NCBI GenBank assembly: GCA_963169105.1
Contig: OY720636.1
Span: 80,836,123 to 80,900,122 of the forward strand
Direction: 5' to 3'
DNA length: 64,000 nt
DNA from: Ceriagrion tenellum
Lineage: Eukaryota; Arthropoda; Insecta; Odonata; Coenagrionidae
The notes beneath the pieces were generated by a model. The model saw only the letters and a list, made by a program, of their open reading frames with translations. It was not told the origin of the DNA and ran no database searches. The position numbers and the translations under genes are program-made. Positions 46,601 to 58,600 of this stretch are shown one piece after another (position 1 is the first letter of the stretch; each line of letters begins with the position of its first letter).

Positions 46601-49600
46601 GTTTAATTATTTTCCAGAGATCAAGATTGCAGTCCATGAAGAAAGACATGACGAGTTTGCTGGATTTCTTGGGATACACTGCTGAAAAAGTGGTTATTTT
46701 GACCCTGCCACCCATTCCACGCCTTGAAAATAACCCAGGCTATTGGGACCTGTGGGAGAGCTACAATGATTGGCTGAAAAACTTAGACAATGGTGAGTCC
46801 CGAATATTCATTTACATCTGCAAAATTTCGTATAAAGCACGACTAGGGTGTTTGACACACCTGGAATGCAGCACTCATCCCAGTTCAAATCAGAACTGCG
46901 TACTTTCCCCCGACCTCTAGGCAAAGGCTAATGGCAATGAGGAGAGTAACGCGATATCTGACCAGAAAATATGAGAGTGCTATGTAGACTATCATGCAAC
47001 CATGCAATATTAGTTAAGATACAACAAATGGTTCATATTATTACTGCAATTGATAAAAAGTCGCACAAGTTATTAAACCATGGAGAAAGCTAAATCATGC
47101 TGGAAATTTTATGCGGGGTGAGTAGTTCATAATGACAGATATTAAGCACTATATACGAAATCTACTCTACCCAGTGAGTGTCATAGTTTCATAGAACTGA
47201 TCTATTGCAACTATTATGGACCCACATTAAACGTGGCAAGAATAATATTCTAACTCTGTCGGTTCTGCTGCCTGTTTCCTTAATCTTATGCCTGTGATCG
47301 TTTCTACTGTTATAGTTTGGCTCTTGCAAAATATGTTGAATGTCTAGCTGAAAATATTCTTCATCAATCTTTCATAAAGATTATTATCATATACTTGCGG
47401 AAGGTACCTGTTGAAATTCCATGGGCTTGAAAAACATAGAACTTCTTTTATGAGAAAACTACAAAGCCTGAAGAATACTGTAAGTGTGGTCATTTGAGGA
47501 GTTCGTAATCTATCTTGTACGCTGTGTTTGTTTGACCACTTCGGCCTATGAACAAGAAAGTTTCTTCTATTGGTAGTTTCATGGAACTGATCTAATACAA
47601 CTATTATGGGCCAACATTGTGCACAGAATTAATGATATTCTAACTCTATCGGATTATTATTCGTACATGTCAATGGTTCAACAAGACAATTGTAACAACA
47701 AATCGAGCTTACGGCTAGAGTATGAAAGTATCATTGTAGTCATTTGAGGTTGTGTGGCTTACATAAGAAGAGTCCTCGATGATTGAGTGAATGTAAGTTA
47801 ACTGCACTTAAACACGTTTAAACATATTTAAATAACTCGTCACGTTTAAGATGTGGAAATTGGTCTAAAAAACAGTTTGCAATTGTAATGTCAGGTTGCG
47901 TTCGAGTAAATCGTGTAGTAAATCTGAGTATTAAACGATAATAATCAATGTTGTGTTTGATGTAGCAACAAAGGCATTAATACCATTACTATTCGCTGCA
48001 TGTAAGTATTCTTGCACATTTAATTGCATGTGTAGTCTATGTAATTCCTTTATGTGTATCATTTACTACTTAAGTGTTCTTTGATACACATTCAAAGCCC
48101 CTATGAGAGCTACTTTTAGAATAGACATTGCAGAGTATGCTTGTTGTAAATATGCCTTGAATTTAAATATCTTTCTCGGGCTTCGCTCCGGATAGTATTT
48201 TCAAATTGCACTGACGTTTTGGAAAACGACTTGTCTTCCATTCTCAAGGTGTGTGTCATTTCTGTCGTGTCCGGTATAACACACGACGAGTGCAAATCGG
48301 ACATGACAGAAATAACTCACGCCTTGAGAATGGAAGAAAAGTTGTTTTCCGAAACGTCAGCACAATTTGAACATATTACCCGGTTCAAAGCCTAAGAAAG
48401 ATGATAAAAGATCGTAGGCTTTCCCGGAGAATACTATAGATAAATATTTCTCGGGTTTGGCACTGGGTAAGGCTGTTTAAGGCCAATGTTTCGATGAGAA
48501 ACTCACTCATCGTCATCAGGGCTAAGACTGACTGCCGAGTTTGGTCCACGCCGGGTTTTTATACCAAACTCGGCAGTCAGTCTTAGCCCTGATGACGATG
48601 AGTGAGTTTCTCATCGAAACGTTGGCCTTAAACAGCCTTACCCGGTGCCAAACCTGTGAAATATTTACCTAAGAAAAATATTTAAACATATTGTATACAC
48701 TGGGAAAAGCTTAAATCGTGCATTGAATTTATCAATTGCCCCTCGAAGCAATCTACCATAGGGCCCTTGGGACTCTAGGCCCTTATATAGATTTTCTTTC
48801 CATGTTCTATCATGAGCCTGCAGGAAAAAGTGATATTTAAATGCTAGAGGCGTGAATATCCTTTGAAAATCAAATCTATGGTTGTCAAGAAAATATGCTA
48901 TTGTTGATTTCAGAGAAAAATGTGAGATTTTTCAGCTCAAAACATGATTTACTAATACGAAGCATACAAGAAAATTGATTAAAAGATTAAAAAACTTTAT
49001 GTATTTAATCATCGATTGAAAAAAATCACATCCTTCTATTGTGAGTGAAAGTACATTTCAAAAGCAAAAAATGAAACCACTGCACCAGACCCAGTGCTTA
49101 GCGTGGACCACCAAGGAGGCCTTGCGGGCCCCTTAGGGCTTTTTTATGTAACCTACGTTACGACCAGATATATTTTATATCTAACTGCCAAATTTCAGGT
49201 CAATCGGTGCAGTAGTTTTTGCATTATGCAGCAACAGACAGACTCCATTACATTTTTATGTATTATTAAGGATTTTTATTGGTGATTTCAACATTTCTTG
49301 GGTTGCATCCGCGTCAGTTGTCATTCAGTACAACAGTTTCGCCAGCTACCCTGCTGGCGTCCTCAGGTGAAGGATGGCGAGAAGGTTTTGGTCCGTCCTT
49401 ATATAGGCCAAGTTGGGCGCCAAAAAGCGATCAATGCTCCGGCCAATCATGAAGCAGCGTCGCGTTTGCACGGGAATCTTACTACTCTCTTCCAAGCCCT
49501 GTGCAACGGATATCCATCTTCTCTGTTAAAATTCTTTTACGATTTCTATAGCCTCTCTTATTAGCTATATATAGCTTAGCTTATTTCTATAGCCTCTCTT

Positions 49601-52600
49601 ATAAGGACGGACCAAAACCTTCTCACCATCCTTCATCTGAGGACGCCAGCAGGATAGCTGGGGAAACTGTTGTGCTGAATGACAACTGACGCGGATGCAA
49701 TCAGAGAAATGTTGAAATCATTTGATCAACGCCGCGGAAGCCTGCGAACTAACATTATTATTGGTGGTGCAGTAAAGGTATAACCATTGGCCTTTTATGT
49801 CCCTGTAATAATTTTATGCATCTTGTTGAAGAATTCCACTGCTTCTTGCCCTCTCCTTATTTATTTAAGCATGCACTTACATAGGTGTTCGATAAAGTAT
49901 GGAGGTGTTACGTTTTGAAATATGCTGGGGCATATTTATTTCTCATCTATATAAATGCAATTTTTCATGTAGCAAATAATGGTTAAATTTTAACTTTTGA
50001 GGGGGTAATTGTTGAGTGGAGAAAGTTTTGATAAATACTGTATATTTCGGCAGATAAGATGATAGTTGAATCATTAAAAAAGGCCCCCAAAATCCAGGGG
50101 CATCTTATAAGACAGATTCAAAAAAAAATAAGGTTGAAATTTATATAAATTAAAATCATTATAAAATAAAACAAAACACTCACTTCAAATCAATGTATTT
50201 AAAATCCTGCAAAATCCTCAAATTCATCATCTGAGGCAAATAGCTCCTCAAGTACATCCTCACATTCAGCCATTGATAGTTTGGGGCAGATATATTCTTA
50301 AACTATAAAAATTTGACGAAAATTTACACCTCGTCTTATCTGCGGAAATATACTTTTGATTGATACTCGTCGGGGCCTTGTGGTAGCGGAGTGAAGAACA
50401 ATGCTGATAAACCAAGGGTTTGCAGGTTTGAGTCCCTCCAAGGTGGGTTTTTCACCAGTCAGAAGATGGGTGTTTGTGCTCGTCCTGTCTGCAGATTGTA
50501 ATATAGAACCAAATTTGCTCATGAGAAATACAAATCATTATCGTAATTGATGCAATTATCAACCATTAGCCTGCCGTGCCAGGATTTCATGTGGTGTTGA
50601 AGCTAGCTTATTATTAGTGCCATTAGATCCTTACAATAGTGAGTGTGGAGTGCTTGTGGCACATGTTATGTCATATTTGTTGGCAGTGTGACAATTTGTT
50701 GAATGACTCCTGATTATTTTCAAGTACATATCTCAGTTGATTTGGTGGGCTAAGGTGACACTATCTGATGGAAAATGAAGTAACTATGAGGGTAGGGTGT
50801 ATTGGTTTCCAAATGGTGAAGTACTTCACCATTGAATTCCTGAGAGAAAATGAGCATATTCCAATTAAGCATGCACTCTTCACTCTTCTTCCTTGAGATT
50901 AAATTTATTTTAGAGTAAACCTCTATTAGAACATGAGCATATTGGTGTTGTTTTTGACCCCTAATTTCTGCTGCACCTAATTATTATCATTATCCAACGT
51001 CATGGTATTGAGCCGTCTTGTAATTTAAACTTTCAAAGAAGATTACCCTGCTATCCCTGAGTTAACTGAACCTAATGATCAGTTATATTGAGAAATCATT
51101 TATTACTGATTATTAATATTAATAACTTGCTTATATATTTCTTGTCATCCCAACAACATATCAAACTAATTACTATGAAGTATAAATCAGTATATCATCT
51201 AAACATGTTAATAATGTAAAACTTATAGGATCTTTTAGTTCACCTACAGTTTTTAAGCTTTCCTACTTAAAAGATAAATTCTAATTTTTGTATATTGTTC
51301 CATGTTTTGTTAAGTCTTTTATTCCGGCCTTCTATTATAAGATCAATGAAACTGGAAACTGGTACCTTTGCACAGTCAGTATACAGCCTGTTTTTTCATG
51401 AATTATAACAGTTTATGGATAGGAAAAGGAAAGAACAAGAGTTGAAACTATGTATTGCACTTCGGGCACTGGAAATGTATTGTAGGCATGGCTTCAATGA
51501 TATTGCTATATTTCTGTATTGAGAAATGGTAGACTTCTTGATCTTCAGATATGTCTGTGTTATCTCCTTGATTTTCCTCTATTTTATAATAGTTTGGAAT
51601 AGTTCAGGGTTGGTACAGTTTGCCCACAGCCTAGATCCTGAATGCAATTTTTAATAGTACCGCATGGTCATTTTTGTTATGCATAATAATAACCCAATAG
51701 TTGCGATGGATCATTTCTATTAAACTGCAACCTACGCTAGGTAGTGCTTAGTTTAGCTTAAACTGAGAACTTTAGATTTTAATGCATACTATCACTCACC
51801 CACTTTAAATGTCTGGCATTATTTTGTTCTCTGAATGATTTTGTATACTGTAGTATTATTTGTAAATATAATTATTAATACCAACCAGTAGTTGTACCTT
51901 CACGAGGGTATTACATCTTGTATCTTTTAGGGGTGAGCCGATAGTCTTTTTTTTTCGATAACCGATACTCAATATTTTGTCCCAACAACTTGATCTGGTC
52001 CGATATTTTCATCTTATATACCTGTGTATGTATAAACATATATATACACACATTCAGGTATATAGGATATATTTTTGAATACATCATGCCATAGAACAGT
52101 GCTATTTGGGGTTATACAAAATTGTGCTCAAGTTCAAAACATTTATTTAAAAGATCAGTCTACAAAATTAAGTAAACATTAACAGCATATCGAGGCTCGA
52201 CATATTTCATCAAATTAATGAAAGCTGAAAAAAATATTACAAGTTAAACCAACGGAGAACTGAGCACAACAAAATGTCATCATAATTTACGAAATACTTA
52301 CAGTTACTTTGAACTAATTTTAATGAAAGAAAATTCTCAGCCAACATCTGACCTATTAGGTTAGTAATTTTCTTTCTGCGACAATCATCTTCCGTGTATG
52401 GTTTCCTCCAAATCTCACTGAGTGAAGGTTGATATTCTGCCTTTTTTGGCGCTGACAAATTTAATTCGGCTGACACAAAGGACGAGCAAACTGATGCACT
52501 CAAAGATGGACGAGAATTATCTATTTCTTCATCGTCACTTAGGAGTTCAGATATTCCTTCAGGTGTATCTTCTACACTTATTTTCGAAGTCACAATGTTT

Positions 52601-55600
52601 TTCTTTGCAGTTTTTATTTTATTCTTTTCCAGTTCTCGGAACTGGATCAAATGGTTGCTTTTTAAATGCACTCGCAAGTTTATCATAGTACACGATCTAG
52701 AATTTTTTCCGCCGTGAGACACACGTGAATTACAAAGTTTGCAAAGAGCCTTGTTGGGGTCATCATGTTTAACAACGAAATACTTCCACACGTCTGACAT
52801 TGTGACCACCTCCAGTTACACCATGTGATTGTGAGACCTCGTGCGATTTCTGGCGCTATAAAATTAGGTTACGATTTTGCACCGTTTTCAAAATACAGCG
52901 CCAACTAGTGGATTATTTCAGAAAGTTGCCAACAAATGACGAACATTGAGTGTGGTGAAGCGGGCGAAGCAAAATATATATTCAATTGGGACATATATAG
53001 CAATTTGTTGAAAACGTTATGCTAGTGGAACAATTACCGGATTTTGATGCTCCAATACTGATATGCCGATAGTCTAATATCGGCCAGTATTTATATCGGA
53101 ATTAATTATCGGCTCACCCCTAGTATCTTTTGACTGTATTGTATTGTTAGTCTATACAACTTTCTCCTAGTCTTACTGTGTATTTTTGTCATGACTGCTT
53201 TTGGTCTGTACCTATCAGCCAGGGGAATGTACAAGGATCTGATTTGAACTGGGATGAGTGCTGCATGCCTCATATAGGTTAATGATTGGGTGTTGCAAAT
53301 AGCAACATGATGTGTCAAGATGATATCTTTCTGATGAACTTTGATGCTAATTTCTGTCACGGTTTAGGTAAAAGGCCTAATTTCCTGAGTAAATTTGAAT
53401 TGAACTATATCTCCTAAAAAGTTAATGTCATATAAGTCCGCACTGTATCAGACGTGCATAATTATGTAGTATTTTTGTGTGCAATTTTGGAATCAAATAA
53501 TGTAGGGGTGCCAACTGCTGCCAATTATGTAAATGTCAACAGTAAATTATTGTTATTTTTTAAGTTACTTTGCACATTTTGTAATTTATAGTTTACAAAA
53601 AAGCTCTGAAATTTAACTGCAAACTGGAAAGGTTTAATGTGCTATTTTATCCGGTGAATGATAAAGAGACCTTAATAGCCATGAATGACCCTCTTCGTTG
53701 GGGTTGTTGATAGAGAGTGTAGCCAATTAGATGATTTACTTCACAGTGTTTGTTAGCTAATATGCAGCTTAGAGCTTATGGAACCTGTTGCATTTTTGCA
53801 TTATATCTCTTGTATTTCTGTTCATTTAAGTAGTTGCCAAAAATGTCAGTTCTAATTGTTTCCGTAATGTTGATAGCATGCCCGCTCCAACATACTGCGA
53901 TATATCAGATCATGAGGGTGAAATAAGGGAAGTAGATCGTGGAGCAGAAAGGTTTAAAATGTCGTTTTTCCTGCTTGTGATAAGTGACCATAATGGCTGT
54001 GTTAAGACTTCGAAGTTGGTCAGTTGGCTTATGCACCCGAATGCATGTTTCTGAATCTGCCAAGTAGTGATAAAATCATGTTTTGTATGTTCCCTGCATG
54101 ACTCTTGTGTCACTTTACACACTTGCATTATAAATATTTTTCTTATTTATATTTTAATATGTTATTTTAGTATTTTCTGTAGCATTTGCTGTATAGGTAC
54201 CGATAGTGTGGTGCTTGTTAGTGATATAAATTTCTTCGCTGTAGTTCATGTTGACGACCCCCTGCCATACACCTTTGTGGTGGCTTACAGGATAATAAGT
54301 AGATGTTGTATATGTTCTTCAAATTGTACTTAACAGGCATTTGCAGGTTTTTGCTCATGCATTTACATTAGTTTCATTGACTTTGTTAGGTGAAGTGCCT
54401 GTTGGAGAATTTTTCAGCCTCTGCCACACACCCTTCAATTAACTTACTAGTTATCATGTAGGTGTAGACCATATTCCGAGTAATAATTTGTCTTTTACAT
54501 TCTGAGAGCATTTAGAATATCGCCATCAATTGCGATCATTAAATTCTCATGGAGGAAGCAATGCTAATTACGTGTGAAATTAATGGCCAGGTTTTTCAAT
54601 TGTTCGCTGCAATTCCTGTGACGTGTACCTCCAAATGTGACGTCGAAGTAATGGGAATTCACTTAGGTGTCTATGCCGGAATCATCTATTCTTTTATCTA
54701 TTCATCTCGTTCTTGTATGAGTCAGTGGTGGATCTTTTCTCCCTATTCTCTGTGATTAGTTGTGGCACTTAAAAGTGGCCACCTTGAACTTATATAGATC
54801 CGGAATTGCGTGTTCAAGTGTGGCTTAAGTTGCGTGGGAAGTGCAAGGGTAATGAGAGTGAGTGATTGGTCACACCCTCGATGACTGCGCAATAGGGAAA
54901 TCATAATCGATGAGCTTCAGACTCCCCTGTGTGCGTCTCACCGCGTGAGCTCAGTGACTTCACCAAGGGTTTCGTTTCGAGGAGGTGGAGGGATGTGGTC
55001 GTGTGGTGGCCTTGAGGAAGGACCGTTTGCACAAAAAGCCCCGAAATCCTCCCTCGGCCCCTTCCTCTCCCTCCCCCATCTGCCTGTATTGTCCCAGTTC
55101 GTTGCCCTTGGGGTTGGCGGAGTCAGGTGCCTTTCTTACCTGGCTCGGCGGGGTCTTTCCGACTTTCACCTTGCCTTCGCATGGCGCATTGTTTGGATTG
55201 GGCGAGGATTGCCCGCTGAAGCCCTCCGGCCCTTAGGGCTTATGGAAACGGCAGTCATTCCATAATTCCCACGGAAATACCCTTCTTTAGGGGCCATGAG
55301 TGGGTTGTTTACGGGTTTTTTCGCGATTCTTGCCTTTCGGGACAGTCTGGAGATGTAGCTATGGCTATTAATGTTTTATTAATTTGTTTGTAATGGAGAT
55401 TCGCTTGTGTTTAGCAACGACGGTTGGCCGGAGAATAGGAAATCTTCATATTACCCTGCAAGCTGCTTCACGGGTGTTTGTCGGGGGTGAGTTATCACCA
55501 TCGTGCACCATAATATAAAAGCAACTTTCATCAACATGCACTGCACTATGGGCATACTGCCAATGCTTCAGAAACTATTGAATTAATGTATATTTCATCG

Positions 55601-58600
55601 TAATTTTAGTTTCCGGAGAAGGTAACGTACAGGTAGACGCAGCGTTTCTGGACTTTAGAAAAGCTTTTGACAAGGTTCCCCACTGTAAGTTACTCGCGAA
55701 GTTAGCATCATACGGGATAGACAGTAATATAGTAGGCTGGATAGGAGACTTCTTACATGAACGCGTTCAAAGGGTGTTCTTAGATGGTGTCAGCTCAGGC
55801 GAAGTAAAAGTTACATCGGGTGTTCCCCAGGGAAGCGTGATAGGTCCAATTTTATTTCTTCTCTACGTAAATGACTTGAATACAGCAATAAAAAATGGCA
55901 AGCTCCGTCTTTTTGCCGATGATGCAGTAGTGTATAAGGAAATTAGAAATGGAGAGGACAGACAGTGTTTAGCAAAGGATTTAGATGCGATTGATGATTG
56001 GTGTGATAGATGGCAGCTAGAATTAAATTTGAAGAAATGCGCGATTATGAATTTTTGGAAAAAGAATGGCTTTCCCCGGAATAATTATTGCATCAAAGAA
56101 AAAAAAATATGTAACATAGAATCTATTAAATACTTAGGCGTCACCATCACTGAAGACATGTCATGGGGGAAACACATGAGGGAAATAACTAGTGTAACAA
56201 ACCGTAGATTAGGATTCATAAAAAGGGATCTAGGCAAATGCGATGAGAGAGTACGAGAAAGAAGCTATTTTACACTTGTCAGGCCTCATTTAGAATATGC
56301 CGCTAGTATATGGGATACGTACGAGGAAGGTTTGATAAAAGAATTAGAGCGAATGCAAAGGAGATCCGCTAGGTTTGTTAAATGCCGTTATGATAAATGT
56401 ATAAGTGTTACGAGCTAAATAGAAGAACTAGGATGGGAATTACTATCAGAACGCAGGTTAAAATGTAGGTTAAACCTTTTAAGTAAATTCGAAACAGAGT
56501 TGTTCACAGATGAAGTTAGATATATATTAAGACCCCTGCGTATTATGCTAGGATTGATCATATTAACAAGATTAGAGAGATAGATTGTCGTACCGATAGA
56601 TTTAAAATGTCATTTTTCCCTCGTGCTATAAGAGAGAACAATAGGCAGCGTAGCAAAGGGATAGGTAGGTGAAATATAGTTAGAGTAGTCTGTATTCCAT
56701 GATGCATGTAATAACAACCAATAATCCCTTCCTTATTATGTAGATACCAACCATCTAGCTCCATGTGACCCTATTATCTAGCATATCTCCCTTAAATATC
56801 CTACTTGCATGCCAATAGTGCATGTTTGGTGATCTTCACCCCCTGCCACACACCCTCGTGGTGGCTCGCAGGGTATTACGTAGATGTAAGTTTACGCGGC
56901 GTTCAGATGAATGCTTCTCCATTTCTCTAGTTTCCACCGCGTAGGTTGTTTTTCGCCCCTGTTCCAACGGGCGTCTTCAGGTCGAAGGGACGGAGAAATC
57001 AATGAGTTTCATAAACTTAACACTTTTTGTTCTCTGCTCTGGAAAAAAAGGTCCAAGACAATTTCGCAGCGTTGTTGTTTTTAGAAAACTCTGTGATCCT
57101 GATACAGAGAAGTCACATCGACCTGAAGACGCCCGTTGGAACACGGGTGAAACTATTCAACTTCTACCAAATAACCTACGCGGTGGAAACCGGAGAAAAG
57201 AGGAAGCATGAATTAATGTATAATGCCACCACGTACACGAGCTACAGCATTCATGAAATAATCATGCGAAACGTTAGTACTACGTAGTTGGGGTTGATAT
57301 CAGACTTAGATCGCGTGCTGCGAAGAGGTGCTAGGTTTGTGAAACGATGCTACGATAAGTTTGCTAGTGTGTCTGGACTGTTAGAAGAATTAGGATGGGA
57401 ATCGCTATCACAGCGTAGATTAAATTATAGGCTTAACCTCCTAACTAAATTTCAGGAAAATCATTTCTCTGACTACGTAAAAAACATGCTATTAACCCCC
57501 TCGTATTACGGCAGAATAGATCGCCCCAATAGAATTAGAGAGCTAGATTTTAGAACCGATAGGTATAAAATGTCATTTTTTCCGCGTACCATTCGGGACC
57601 ATAACAGCTGTGATCGTTGTCATGAATAGTTCGAATTGTGACAATAGGCAGACAGTAAATCTTTTTCTTTATATTCTCTACGTTCTTATTTATGCATGAT
57701 GTAAGTATTGATATTCTTATTTATGCATGATATTTTGAATGTGTAGTAGTAGTCTTTGTATCCCTTGCATGTTGGAACGATTGACGATAGAATGTTTGTT
57801 GGTTATTAGATTTTTAATTGGCGCTTTGCATGTGTGGTATGCGGGTTTCAATGTTATTTCGGTGTTCCACCGTATCATTCATGCATGCCTGATGTGGAAG
57901 CACCCCCCTGCCACACACCCTTTGGGTGGCTTGCAGGGTATGACGTAGATGTACGTGGCAGATTAAAAAATATGCATTTAGGAGCAAATCGAATTTTCCG
58001 CTATCTGTCGAATAACCTACTTCAAAGTCTCGATGACAGCCAGATGGTCTCCTACCGGTCTCTGTTTTTAAGCCCACGTTATGAGGATTCCGAGCTCAGT
58101 AAGCGGTTTCCAAGCGGGGTATATTATAGGAGAAAAGGCTGATTACAGGGCTGTTAATATATGTACCGCGAAAAAGTTGGTGAATCAAATTACAAAGTTT
58201 GGGGGTCTACGTCTACGTAATACCCTGCGACCCACCACGAGGGTGTGTGGCAGGGGGTGAAGATCACCATACATGCAATATTGACATGGAAGTAGGATAT
58301 TTAAGGGAGACATGCTAGAGAACAGGGTCACATGCAGCTAGATGGTTAGTATCTACATAAAAAGGAAGGGATTATTGGTTGTTATTACATGCATCATGCA
58401 CTACAGACTACTCTAACTATATTTCACCTACCTATCCCTTTGCTACGCTGCCTATTGTTCTCTCTTATGGTACGCGGGAAAAATGACATTTTAAATCTAT
58501 CGGTACGACAATCTATCTCTCTAATCTTGTTAATATGATCAAACCTAGCATAATACGCAGGGGTTCTCAATATATATCTAACTTCATCTGTGAACAAATC

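Larger units (their letters stand above)
51590..53275 (+). mobile_element. LINE family C 3' UTR, split by a hAT element
   Basis: Old plus-strand copy: AGTTGCGATGGATCATTTC (51697), ACCAGTAGTTGTACC (51885), hAT 51928-53122, then TTGACTGTATTGTATTG and GGGATGAGTGCTGCATGCC to about 53275. It lacks a clear stem-loop. Confidence 0.6.
55445..58140 (-). mobile_element. LINE family D, dispersed by later insertions
   Basis: Minus-strand pieces at 55445-55610 (3' end, stem-loop 55450-55485), 57212-57284 and 57957-58140 follow one another in family-D order. They are separated by a family-B LINE, a foldback and a family-A LINE. A short overlap (GAATTAATGTATA at 55576 and 57212) is seen at the first break. 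Confidence 0.55.

Noticed and set aside
54945..55265. 106-residue ORF in the GC-rich block as a gene
   Set aside because: Three overlapping frames on both strands are open because of GC-rich composition; no domain or splice signals.
48170..57211. Complete Penelope-like retroelement
   Set aside because: The foldback cores resemble motifs associated with such elements, but no Penelope-type RT or GIY-YIG reading frame is visible in the window.
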